DNA of 64,000 nucleotides from a virus. Below, one piece after another: positions 31,480 to 39,675 of this stretch. Where the stretch lies: positions 1-64,000 of the IMG/VR virus record IMGVR_UViG_3300024520_005201, one strand, 5' to 3'. The translations under genes and the position numbers were made by a program. The notes beneath the pieces were generated by a model. That model made no database searches and had not been told where the DNA came from. It saw only the letters and a list, made by a program, of their open reading frames with translations. Every line of letters starts with the position of its first letter. Position 1 is the stretch's first letter.

Positions 31480-32888
31480 GCTAACTCCTTAATAAATTTT
31501 GCATTGTGATATTGTTTCGCCCACGGATTTTTAATCCTACCGCTCAAAATAAATGAGGCAAACTCTTTGATTCCGAAATCAAAATCTATTTTTGGTTTGA
31601 ACCCCAGTCTATAAGATTTTACAGCTTCTACGACATAGTTTCTAGAGTCTTCAAATGACATCTCTGTTACGTTAACATTGCTAGATTCACCAGTCATATC
31701 CAAAATTAATGCAGATATTTTTTTAGCCATATCTATAATCTTATAATTTCTGTCTGATAAAATATAAGTTCCAAAATCTTCTGCTTTATATTTTTTAATA
31801 GAGGCCTCTGCAAATATTCTAGCAGCATCCCTTACATGCAGTATGGGTCTGTATTGTTCTCCTCCAAATACATCTAATGGCTCACACTCTACTGATTTGA
31901 TAGTCATAATATTAGATACTAAATCGCACCTAATTCTAGCAAAGGCTGTAGATAATCCATATAATGTACCTAGTCTAAAAATAAAACTATTACTATTGTT
32001 CTTGATGAAATCTTCTGCAATTAATTTGGTTGACGCGTATAGACTTAATGGCCCAGTTGGACTATTTTCTGTAAGTACTTCCTCTGAAGCCCCAAATACA
32101 GAACATGTGGAAGCAAATATTAATCTTATTCCATTAGACCTACAGTAATCTGCCAAGAATTTAGTTGAATCAATATTTATAAGCTTTGTCATTTCTGGAT
32201 TAACTGCACATGCCCCATCTCCAACTATAGCTGCCAGGTGAATTATTGAATCTGGTTTTATCTCATTAAGAACTGATAGAATATTTTGTTCATCATTTAC
32301 ATCCATGTTGTAAAAATCAAAAAGCTCATGTTCTCTTAGATAATGATTGGAATATGTAAGATTATCTACTCCATAAACATAGTGTCCCATTTCCAAAAGG
32401 GTTTGTACAACAGCATCTCCTAAATACCCACACACACCTGTTATAAAAATTTTCCTACAAGACTTGCCATATGTAGGAGTTTGCTTGTGACATTCTATAC
32501 ATAATGTTCTACCATTACTTATATCGAATCGCAAATCTACAAATTTTGCAAACGGCCTAACGTGGTCAACATTTAGATTTTTGCCACTGCCACAAAAAAT
32601 ACATTTGTGCCTATCTCTATCAAGAACAGCAGTTCTCCACTGTTTATATTTACTACTTTGTCTTATCTTTTTGTGCTCATGAGGTTGAGGCTCAGGGTTT
32701 TTATTATGAGGAGTCATTCCTTTTTTAAACCATCCCTTATTGGGTTTTGTGATATTATATTTGCCACCAGATTTTGGCTTTCTATAAATATATGTACATT
32801 CTTTTGAACAGTATTTGCCGCCGCCCTGCTTAATCTTATATGGCCATGTCTGAAATGCTTTACCACACTTGCATACCACTTCAATCAT
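31476..32888 (-). CDS. HNH endonuclease fused to NAD-dependent sugar epimerase, 470 aa
   Basis: Residues 1-144 are a phage HNH nuclease: CKCGK at 6-10 and CSKEC at 27-31 as a zinc finger, KGMTPHNK, then CIFCG at 96-100, VDH at 107-109, N125 and CIECH at 130-134. Residues 145-470 are a sugar-nucleotide SDR: IFITGVCGYLG (NAD turn), STCSVFG, YASTK (Y-x3-K), YRPILHVRDAARIFAE. The joint codon at 32454-32456 is AGG, followed by AAA ATT, exactly where the epimerase alone would begin MKIFITG. This looks like a homing endonuclease inserted at the epimerase start. Confidence 0.85.
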   Translation of the reverse strand: MIEVVCKCGKAFQTWPYKIKQGGGKYCSKECTYIYRKPKSGGKYNITKPNKGWFKKGMTPHNKNPEPQPHEHKKIRQSSKYKQWRTAVLDRDRHKCIFCGSGKNLNVDHVRPFAKFVDLRFDISNGRTLCIECHKQTPTYGKSCRKIFITGVCGYLGDAVVQTLLEMGHYVYGVDNLTYSNHYLREHELFDFYNMDVNDEQNILSVLNEIKPDSIIHLAAIVGDGACAVNPEMTKLINIDSTKFLADYCRSNGIRLIFASTCSVFGASEEVLTENSPTGPLSLYASTKLIAEDFIKNNSNSFIFRLGTLYGLSTAFARIRCDLVSNIMTIKSVECEPLDVFGGEQYRPILHVRDAARIFAEASIKKYKAEDFGTYILSDRNYKIIDMAKKISALILDMTGESSNVNVTEMSFEDSRNYVVEAVKSYRLGFKPKIDFDFGIKEFASFILSGRIKNPWAKQYHNAKFIKELA

Positions 32889-33058
32889 TTACCTCTACTC
32901 CTCAACCATGCTCTACTACTATAAGAGTTTACTTTTGCTTGCTGGTCACTTTTAGCTTGAACAATTTTAACAGGACCACCACAATAGCAGACCTTTTCAT
33001 AGAGTGGCATCATCTCTTTGCATATCCCGCACTTTTTCGCATAAAACTGGGCAGCCAA
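32885..33058 (-). CDS. Small zinc-binding protein, TTG start, 57 aa
   Basis: TTG at 33058 with TAGGAG 8 nt upstream, and a TGA that overlaps the ATG of the fusion gene (ATGA), so the frame is coupled to it. KKCGICKEMMPLYEKVCYCGG gives a CxxC...CxC metal set; the rest is basic (QAKVNSYSSRAWLRSRGK). It overlaps the end of the protease frame by 62 nt. The start and overlap make it less certain, but the motif and coupling support it. Confidence 0.6.
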   Translation of the reverse strand: MAAQFYAKKCGICKEMMPLYEKVCYCGGPVKIVQAKSDQQAKVNSYSSRAWLRSRGK

Positions 33059-33890
33059 AATAAACTCCTAGAAAACAATTAAGTAAAATAAGGGAGCACA
33101 AAATAAAACTCTGTAATTTATATGCTCGTGTATCCTCTATCGAATCAATCAGATATTCTTTTTCATCAAACCACAAATATAATCTAATATTAGTTGCGGA
33201 CATATAGCCTGCCCAAATTGCTGGATTATACTTAACCTCTGAATCTTTAACTATAGAAGCAACGCCTAGTAATTCGTGGTTATCTTTTGTAAAAATTCCA
33301 CCACCACTATTACCAAACCATATTCTCATAGCTATTCTATCATATAGATAGTCTTTCTCAATCGTTGTACTTTGATTTCCAAATGTAATGTGTGGATTAT
33401 TTCCTTCCATTCTTCCTATTGTATATATCTGTCTTCCAGCACCAACATCTAAATGCTCATCAACATTTACTAATCTAATATTTGAATTAATTTTGATGTC
33501 CGGCCTAATAATCATGAAGTCAAAACTTTTAGCAACCCTTAGCTTCTCTGGGGGTGCATAAATAACAAAGCCTTTGCATTCAATTTCTTCCGGATAATAA
33601 TACTTTATCAAAACAGTTCTTTCTTCCCAATCGATTATCCCATTGCTATTTTTATCTGCTACATGTTTAGCACTAAGAATATTTCCATTTCTAAGAGCAA
33701 CACCTGTACCTCCAGCAGTAAATTTTTCGTCCTCGGCTATAGCAATACCGCATGTGGCCGCAAATGAATCTTCATATCCGTCATCTACCATGAACGTGGG
33801 AAAATCTGGCTTCGTAAGAACACCATAGATAAATAATCCACCTATTAAAAAGCTTATACAAAACATTAATATCTCATAGAATCTATTCAT
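32997..33890 (-). CDS. Membrane-anchored trypsin-like serine protease, 297 aa
   Basis: N-terminal membrane segment at residues 7-24 (ILMFCISFLIGGLFIYG). The catalytic triad is visible: H76 in SAKHVAD, D124 in KSFDFMIIRP, S195 in WFGNSGGGIF. Right after the histidine, DKNSNGIIDWEE (79-90) fits a 12-residue EF-hand/dockerin calcium loop. A second membrane stretch follows at about 260-282 (FILCSLILLNCFLGVYF). The protease core would lie outside the cytoplasmic membrane. Its role in a sugar operon is unknown; processing of a host-surface protein is possible. The 3' end overlaps a small gene. Confidence 0.8.
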   Translation of the reverse strand: MNRFYEILMFCISFLIGGLFIYGVLTKPDFPTFMVDDGYEDSFAATCGIAIAEDEKFTAGGTGVALRNGNILSAKHVADKNSNGIIDWEERTVLIKYYYPEEIECKGFVIYAPPEKLRVAKSFDFMIIRPDIKINSNIRLVNVDEHLDVGAGRQIYTIGRMEGNNPHITFGNQSTTIEKDYLYDRIAMRIWFGNSGGGIFTKDNHELLGVASIVKDSEVKYNPAIWAGYMSATNIRLYLWFDEKEYLIDSIEDTRAYKLQSFILCSLILLNCFLGVYFGCPVLCEKVRDMQRDDATL

Positions 33891-34648
33891 TTCATACTCG
33901 TGGCTACTGGAGCCTTAAAGACTTCATTAAACTCCGTTTCTTCAGGTTGTGTCCTGAACCATTCTGGTTTTGATTTAGCTACGCGAAGGCCGCGCTCGTC
34001 TATTAGTCTGTGAAGCTCCCAGCCACTTTGCCCATGAGACCTATAGGTTACATACTTATCTATAATTCTAGAATCACTAGAAAATCCATAATGTATAACC
34101 TTAATGTCTGCCGTAACTATCTTACCTATTCCGTTGGGGTATTGGCGCTGGTGGAGACCAGGTCTATCGTCGTAGTATAGCTCACCTGTATTTCTCCATA
34201 ACCTGCAGAATTCTCCGTCATTGTAAGCGTTGTCTAATCTATAGAAGCATGGATTCCTCCAGAGATTTACCTCTTTAAATCCATATGCATCGTCTGTGGC
34301 TGTCTCACATATGTTTCTGATGCCGCCATTTTCCCCCGCCGCTTCTATTGTTTCATCTGCATCAAGCCAGAAAATCCAATCAGATTCAATCTCTATCGCT
34401 TTATCTATTAGTTTTTGTTTGTGTTGTATCTCATTCTTGAAATCATTACGCTCACCATTAATAAAAAGTATTTCCTTAAGCTGGTCACCTAGAAAATCTC
34501 CCCTAGCCAGATATTCCATGCTGCCATCTGTACAGCCATCGTTATATATTATTAAAGCATCGCAATAACGCTTAACAGAATCTATGAATCTAGGAAGATT
34601 GTCTTTCTCTAGTTCATTATAAATTTGTGCTATACAGGTAAGCTTCAT
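33887..34648 (-). CDS. GT-A family 2 glycosyltransferase, 253 aa
   Basis: CIAQIYNELEKDNLPRFIDSV opens the fold; IIYNDGCTDGS and SDWIFWLDADETIE give the nucleotide-binding acid and the DAD metal motif. WRNPCFYRLDNAYNDG and the C-terminal LHRLIDERGLRVAKSK are typical of LPS-type GT2 enzymes (waaE-like). Overlaps the protease start (ATGA). Donor unknown. Confidence 0.85.
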   Translation of the reverse strand: MKLTCIAQIYNELEKDNLPRFIDSVKRYCDALIIYNDGCTDGSMEYLARGDFLGDQLKEILFINGERNDFKNEIQHKQKLIDKAIEIESDWIFWLDADETIEAAGENGGIRNICETATDDAYGFKEVNLWRNPCFYRLDNAYNDGEFCRLWRNTGELYYDDRPGLHQRQYPNGIGKIVTADIKVIHYGFSSDSRIIDKYVTYRSHGQSGWELHRLIDERGLRVAKSKPEWFRTQPEETEFNEVFKAPVATSMK

Positions 34649-35547
34649 ATTAATAGCTCTCTTACCGTTGGTGCCAAGTTATGGACTACCTCTGGGTGCT
34701 TTGTAAATGGAAATAAGATTTGCTTAGGCCACCAATTAATTCCATAGGTAATCCTATCTAGATTAGGTTTATCAATAACTTCCCATCTAGTTTCTAATCC
34801 TGTGACTCTAAGGTCTACATCTTTTCCCTGTGTCCATATATTATTCTTGCGCATCTTTTTATCCATAGGCCTGGCCCAACCGTAGTGAACTATGTCTTCG
34901 CTAGGGTCGCCTATGCATCTTCTGCGGTGCTTTGGGTGACCGATATCTTCTCCGGGACCTGTGCCCCAGGCTTCGTCCGTCCACTTACCAAGAGATATGG
35001 CGCCCTCTGTTCTATAAATTCTAGCATGGCCATATGAGCCAGTAAATCTACCATCAAAGGACGGAGGTATCCTCATACAAAGAAACTCTGGCTTTTTATG
35101 ACCAGCCGCTTCTTCTATTAAACCATCTGTCCAATCAATACTATTCTCGTATTTGTTTTGGTATAATTCCCAGTGGTTAATTGTGAACATGGTGACGTTA
35201 TAGGGAAGGTCTCTAGCTTTTTTTACAGCCTTCTCAGCGCCCTCAAAGTAGAACACGTCGTCAGCGTCCAGTCTAATAAAGCGCTCGCACCCTTCGGCTC
35301 TCAGGGCTTCTATGGCTTTATTCTTAGGCTTACTAATATCGTAGTCTTCTAGAAAACCATACTCGATTAAAATTAATTTGCCAGAACTCAATTCATTCTC
35401 AAACAAGGTCTTTATTATTTTTAATGTGTGGTCATCTGAACCAGTATCAACTACTACATAGGTATCGACAAAAGGAAGCAGACTGCTTATTGTGTAGGCT
35501 ATAGTTGTCTGTTCATTCCAACAACAAGTCATTGCTCCAATTTTCAT
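34645..35547 (-). CDS. GT-A family 2 glycosyltransferase, 300 aa
   Basis: AMTCCWNEQTTIAYTISSLLPF and VVVDTGSDDHTL are the donor-binding start, and CERFIRLDADDVFYFEG carries the DAD metal site. WELYQNKYENSIDWTDGLIEEA and the C-terminal helical part follow. Cytoplasmic and soluble. Adjacent GT2 genes are joined with 1-8 nt overlaps, so they form one expression unit. Confidence 0.85.
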   Translation of the reverse strand: MKIGAMTCCWNEQTTIAYTISSLLPFVDTYVVVDTGSDDHTLKIIKTLFENELSSGKLILIEYGFLEDYDISKPKNKAIEALRAEGCERFIRLDADDVFYFEGAEKAVKKARDLPYNVTMFTINHWELYQNKYENSIDWTDGLIEEAAGHKKPEFLCMRIPPSFDGRFTGSYGHARIYRTEGAISLGKWTDEAWGTGPGEDIGHPKHRRRCIGDPSEDIVHYGWARPMDKKMRKNNIWTQGKDVDLRVTGLETRWEVIDKPNLDRITYGINWWPKQILFPFTKHPEVVHNLAPTVRELLI

Positions 35548-36338
35548 TAGTGATATATCTCTTTATTAGAATCAATCATATCTTTATTAATGATTTCTAT
35601 CTGACTTTTAATCCCATACTTCTCTTCATACTTCTTGGTATATGCTGGATGCCAATCTACTTCACCCTGCCTTCTGAAAGATGGTATCCTAAAGTTCGTG
35701 TAAGACCTTCTGCCCCACTTCTGACATAGCCACGGTGCGTTATTCTCGCCTCTCCAAGAGCCATTCTTAGAAACATCCTTATGGTGGTCCATGAACTTAT
35801 AGTCTTGGGTCCTATTTATTCTGTCTTTAATTCCTGACTCGAAAATTCTTAGCTGGTGGTCATTATCTTCAAAGCCACCACCCCTAAAATTCTCATCAAA
35901 CCAGCCCATCTTAAGTATGAGCCTCTTGTGTAGGCACATACCTCCGTAGTGTAGTAGATGAATCATATCAAACTTATCTGTGGCGATTTGTTCTTCTAAA
36001 TATTCTAACCACCCGGGTTTAAACGTAGCATCATCATTACATATAAGGACCCAATCTGTTGGAGCTAACATTACACACCAGTTCCATAGTTCTGCTAGTC
36101 CACTTTTTTCTGGAATTAAAACAGACCTGATATAGTCTTCTGAAAAAGTCGATGTCAAAAAATCATTCTCAGAGAGTGTATAGTCTGTATGTAGTTTATC
36201 AGGACTATCAAGTAACATTGTAAGCGCTGGTCTACCACTAAAATTGTAATCCGTAGTATTCATAAACGAATCAACAAACTCTTTCATAGGTTGCCACCTA
36301 TGCCTGGTTGCTACTGCTACACTAATATTCTTATGCAT
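35547..36338 (-). CDS. GT-A type glycosyltransferase, 263 aa
   Basis: KNISVAVATRHRWQPMKEFVDSFM at the N-terminus and TDWVLICNDDATFKPGW (NDD metal motif) in the middle fit a GT2-like fold; GWFDENFRGGGFEDNDHQLRIFE is typical of galactosyl- or GalNAc-type C-terminal regions, with ED and W around the acceptor site. Start ATG within the end of the upstream gene. Sugar not predictable. Confidence 0.8.
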   Translation of the reverse strand: MHKNISVAVATRHRWQPMKEFVDSFMNTTDYNFSGRPALTMLLDSPDKLHTDYTLSENDFLTSTFSEDYIRSVLIPEKSGLAELWNWCVMLAPTDWVLICNDDATFKPGWLEYLEEQIATDKFDMIHLLHYGGMCLHKRLILKMGWFDENFRGGGFEDNDHQLRIFESGIKDRINRTQDYKFMDHHKDVSKNGSWRGENNAPWLCQKWGRRSYTNFRIPSFRRQGEVDWHPAYTKKYEEKYGIKSQIEIINKDMIDSNKEIYH

Positions 36339-37122
36339 CTGGAGCCTCCACTAATTGAGGTTTAAAGGTACCCTGCATTGTCTGCTGGATTATTGCATCG
36401 TATCTACCTGTCTTCATGTATTCAAGAGCCAGTTGTTTGCACTTAAAAGATTGAGCAGCCTCTTCTTCTTTTCTGCTGCCTGTAATCTGCTGGGAGTGAA
36501 CTCTGAAGCCAGCCAAGGGGACCTTGATTAATGCGAACCTTGTGTGCTCTGCTGCTCTTACTACGAAATTAAAGTCTTCACAAATCTCATGGCAGTAGTC
36601 TCCCACCTTCTCCCAGAGTTCTTTTGTATACATGAACGACATACCTATATCATAACCGTTTACAAGGTCTTGAGCTGGCTGTGGCCTTGTGTGCTCTACC
36701 TTTTGAATTACTTTATCATTCTCATCTACATATACGAAGTCCGAATATATGAAATCAACACCCTCTGCGGATGTTTGCTTCAGGCACTGAGACAGAGCTG
36801 CTGTGAAGTTAGCAAAGTAAAGATTGTCTGCACTACACCATGTTAAAAATTTACCCCTAGCTTCGCTGTGGCCAAGATTTAAAGCGCTACCTGTTCCACC
36901 ATTCTCTTTCTCGAAATATCTAATGCGACGGTCAAAGAAAAATTTCTGAATAATATCCTTGGTCTTATCTGTTGACCCATCATTTACTACAATAATCTCA
37001 ATATCTTTCATCTCTTGTTTTAACAAGGAGTCAAGCGTCTTAGAGATAAACTTCTCTGCATTGTATGCAGGAACTATAATTGAGACCAATGGGTCTCTCT
37101 CTCCTAGTTTAATTTCTATCAT
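36331..37122 (-). CDS. Family 2 glycosyltransferase, 263 aa
   Basis: Classic GT2: PLVSIIVPAYNAEKFISKTLDSLL, IEIIVVNDGSTDKTKDIIQ and GKFLTWCSADNLYF (SAD metal motif); FIYSDFVYVDENDK follows. Closest of the set to cell-wall and LPS GT2 enzymes such as WcaA/EpsE types. No membrane anchor. It overlaps the lipoprotein gene by four bases. Confidence 0.88.
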   Translation of the reverse strand: MIEIKLGERDPLVSIIVPAYNAEKFISKTLDSLLKQEMKDIEIIVVNDGSTDKTKDIIQKFFFDRRIRYFEKENGGTGSALNLGHSEARGKFLTWCSADNLYFANFTAALSQCLKQTSAEGVDFIYSDFVYVDENDKVIQKVEHTRPQPAQDLVNGYDIGMSFMYTKELWEKVGDYCHEICEDFNFVVRAAEHTRFALIKVPLAGFRVHSQQITGSRKEEEAAQSFKCKQLALEYMKTGRYDAIIQQTMQGTFKPQLVEAPDA

Positions 37123-37718
37123 CTCCAGTTCCTTATAACATCTCTGTAAACATATTTAAAATATGGAAGCCCGCCGTATCTAATCATGTGCTGTAACACA
37201 TAGCTTATTCTCTCAGAATCTTCACCTATGCCAAATAAATTAGTGATTGTTCTATCTGCAAAAGTATCTATAAACTCTGCTTGTTTTGGATTTTCTTGTT
37301 CTAGTCTATTCCAGGCAAGCTGGAACTCAAATAAACTAATAAGGTCTATATCTCCATCTCTTGTCATGTCATCTATATGATGCATGTACTCATGTAAAAT
37401 AGCAGAAACTCCGTTGCTCTTTATTCCTTCTAGACTAAGGACAACTCTACGACCTACTCCTAACCGAACAGCAATGCCAAGCATATTGGTCCACACATTA
37501 ACACCAGTGACGTAGCTACCACCCCACGTAACGGTATCTATACTAGGGATATCCTTGACTGCATTATATGCTTCGTCGGTAAAATAATATTTCAGGACAC
37601 TATCTATCGTCTCGTGTTGTGGAACACCTACTTGTCTCGCTGGAAGAATATCATCTAGATTTGTTACGTGTGTGGCACATCCTGTAAAAAATAATAGTAG
37701 AACTAATAAATATTTCAT
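37119..37718 (-). CDS. Lipoprotein with HExxH metallopeptidase motif, 199 aa
   Basis: Signal peptide of the lipoprotein type: LVLLLFFTGC, lipobox cysteine at 14. SAILHEYMHHIDDMT at about 106-120 has HEYMH (H109-E110-H113); FAFIDTFADRTITN supplies an acidic candidate. Exported and lipid-anchored, so it could act at the host envelope. It overlaps the exported VWA gene by 4 nt, so both are likely cotranslated and may form a pair. A catalytic role is inferred from the motif. Confidence 0.7.
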   Translation of the reverse strand: MKYLLVLLLFFTGCATHVTNLDDILPARQVGVPQHETIDSVLKYYFTDEAYNAVKDIPSIDTVTWGGSYVTGVNVWTNMLGIAVRLGVGRRVVLSLEGIKSNGVSAILHEYMHHIDDMTRDGDIDLISLFEFQLAWNRLEQENPKQAEFIDTFADRTITNLFGIGEDSERISYVLQHMIRYGGLPYFKYVYRDVIRNWR

Positions 37719-38446
37719 TTACTTTTCCCTCCAACCAGATAGTATCCACCGCTATACGTGGCACCTAGTTTTTTTAGAAAAGCCTGGCATTCTGAGTCTG
37801 GTCTCTTAACAGACAAAGACCATTGTTCGGTGTTCTCTATGCCTATTGTTCTGATGGTAGCCTGCATCAGTCCTCTTGTTAGTCTCATCCTCTGCCCTAT
37901 TTGAATTGCTTCTATTATAGGAGTGAAGGCGTATGCCTTTGGATTTCTTTCAGCATACTCTGCTGCCTCTGTAAAACCACCATCTGTAATTAGTATTATA
38001 CTGAGGCTTCTCTTCATCACCCTGTTGTGGTTAAGGTTATTAACTTTTCTAAGCGCGGAGGAGATAGCTATTTTACCCCATGAATATGTCCCAGTATTAT
38101 TCCTAATCCACTTCTTTGCTTTTGCGAACTCTTGTTCTCCTTGCGGTCCACCCGCATTAGTCCAGTCTCTAAATCTTTCATCTCCTTTATCATGAAAGGT
38201 ATAGATACAAAAATAGAGTTCGTCTGATGCTATCCTAGATGTTGTTTCTAGCCAGGCCTTCTCGAACCTAGCACTTATATCGTCGCTTAAATTAATTGAG
38301 CTAGATGCATCTATTACGAATACAATATTGGGAGACAGACTAAATGGCTTAGGCGCAACTACTTCTGTATAAGGAACTTCACTCTGGGCTAATGTAGTCG
38401 TTAGCATGAATAACACTATGACTGCAGCTAATATTTTATTTTTCAT
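37715..38446 (-). CDS. Secreted VWA-domain protein (DUF1194-like), 243 aa
   Basis: Start taken at ATG 38446. Signal peptide ILAAVIVLFMLTTTLAQS (cleavage about 20-21). IVFVIDASSSINLSDD holds the MIDAS D-x-S-x-S at 46-50; SIILITDGGFTEAAE provides the third Asp. The spacing (GTYSWGKIAISSALRK between) fits DUF1194 secreted VWA proteins. It would be exported to the periplasm or surface and bind a partner or metal. Paired with the HEYMH lipoprotein. Confidence 0.75.
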   Translation of the reverse strand: MKNKILAAVIVLFMLTTTLAQSEVPYTEVVAPKPFSLSPNIVFVIDASSSINLSDDISARFEKAWLETTSRIASDELYFCIYTFHDKGDERFRDWTNAGGPQGEQEFAKAKKWIRNNTGTYSWGKIAISSALRKVNNLNHNRVMKRSLSIILITDGGFTEAAEYAERNPKAYAFTPIIEAIQIGQRMRLTRGLMQATIRTIGIENTEQWSLSVKRPDSECQAFLKKLGATYSGGYYLVGGKSK

Positions 38447-38897
38447 TTGCAATCATTTTGCTTTTTAGAATCTGTTCTACAAAAGCCTCGAACGTATATG
38501 CAACATCATTCATATACTTCGCCTTGGTCGCCTGGCCGTAGCTTACACCTCGGACTCTAAAATTAATTGAGCTTTTCCCCGTGGGAACTACAAATGCTAT
38601 GTCTCTTTGATTGAATGCTACTAGAGCAAATCCATCAATATCATCTTTCTCGTACATAGAAGCTTTTGAGCGATTCTTTTTTAAACTAAATTCATATATA
38701 AGCTTGCCAGTCTTTGATGCTTTTCGCGGCAGACGGATTGTCTTAACTTGAATCTTGATTAGATTATCATTAACGTCAGCTACCAGGTCGTACTTAACCT
38801 TGGGTGGCGTTGTTAGACAAACGTGTCCTAGTGCCGTAATCTCTGCGGCTACTAAGTATTCTCCGGCCTGCCCCATAAAGTGTGCATCGTGTTGCAT
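38436..38897 (-). CDS. PD-(D/E)xK nuclease-like protein, 153 aa
   Basis: GQAGEYLVAAEITALGHVCL, then YDLVADVNDNLIKIQVKT: the G-E...D...Q-V-K pattern of the group I intron-endonuclease-like PDDEXK_5 family and related Holliday-type folds. Further beta strands follow (GFALVAFNQRDIAFVVP). It may be a homing nuclease or restriction-type protein. Overlaps the VWA gene end; the upstream neighbour shares a stop-start. Confidence 0.7.
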   Translation of the reverse strand: MQHDAHFMGQAGEYLVAAEITALGHVCLTTPPKVKYDLVADVNDNLIKIQVKTIRLPRKASKTGKLIYEFSLKKNRSKASMYEKDDIDGFALVAFNQRDIAFVVPTGKSSINFRVRGVSYGQATKAKYMNDVAYTFEAFVEQILKSKMIANEK

Positions 38898-39097
38898 TAG
38901 TTTTCCTCAAATAGATTGACATCAAACAGTATATTAAAATCATCAAGACACTCCCAAGACAATAACATTACTGTACAGCCTCGTTTTCCTTTTACAAAGA
39001 TAGATGCTCCGTATTCTGGTAAGTATCCAGTTATTGGAAACTCGTCATCTTTTTTGAAAATATCCCAATCTTTTTTTAGTATCGCTATTCCATGCAT
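38897..39097 (-). CDS. Hypothetical protein, 66 aa
   Basis: Small soluble protein: IAILKKDWDIFKKDDEFPITGYLPEYG then GASIFVKGKRGCTVMLLSWECLDDF. Beta-rich with a short helical end. No motif known. Its stop overlaps the nuclease start by one base and its start overlaps the DPPY methylase gene stop, so it belongs to the same operon. Confidence 0.55.
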   Translation of the reverse strand: MHGIAILKKDWDIFKKDDEFPITGYLPEYGASIFVKGKRGCTVMLLSWECLDDFNILFDVNLFEEN

Positions 39098-39675
39098 TAT
39101 TGTTTCTCAAAAATAAAGACGGCCCTAACCCGATGGTTAGTTGACCTGCTTATTGCTATTTCTCCAACTCTTTTAAATTCTTCTTTACGATACATTGGCA
39201 GAACCATATCCATCCAGCACAAGTAGCCCCCCTTACGTAAAACCTTGTAGGCTTCCTTGACTACCTTGTTTCGATTAACCATCGGGTTGCCGTAGCGAAG
39301 AGCGTCAGATTCTGTATAAGGAGGGTCTGCTAATATTAGGTCATAGTAATCATTCTTTACGTGGTCGCTAAGTTCTTCTGCATTACAACAGACGTCTGGC
39401 TTTAGGTCGGGATTGATATCAATCTTAATACCTCTGTCTAACTTACCTAGGCTTCCACTAAATAAGTTCATGGTTCGGCAGTTTGCTACGTCTGGAAATA
39501 GAGAATGAATGCGCTTGAGATAAGAGGGTGGGTAGGCTCCATGATAGCCGCTACCCTTGTAGTTATTTCCTATGTTCCATACGCCTAGAATCCAACCCTT
39601 ATCTGACCACATGGAGGGATACTTAGGAAAGGTTCCGTTATATAGCTTAACTCTTTCGTCTAGAGAATACTTCAT
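39097..39675 (-). CDS. DPPY-type SAM methyltransferase, 192 aa
   Basis: Start at ATG 39675 (ATGA overlap with the GT). MNLFSGSLGKLDRGIKIDINPDLKP is motif I, and DYYDLILADPPYTESDALRYG holds the DPPY catalytic motif of adenine- or amino-DNA methylases; AYKVLRKGGYLCWMD is typical. Short for a DNA methylase, similar to small phage enzymes. Target unknown. With the MT-A70 enzyme it is the second likely DNA-modification gene. Confidence 0.75.
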   Translation of the reverse strand: MKYSLDERVKLYNGTFPKYPSMWSDKGWILGVWNIGNNYKGSGYHGAYPPSYLKRIHSLFPDVANCRTMNLFSGSLGKLDRGIKIDINPDLKPDVCCNAEELSDHVKNDYYDLILADPPYTESDALRYGNPMVNRNKVVKEAYKVLRKGGYLCWMDMVLPMYRKEEFKRVGEIAISRSTNHRVRAVFIFEKQ

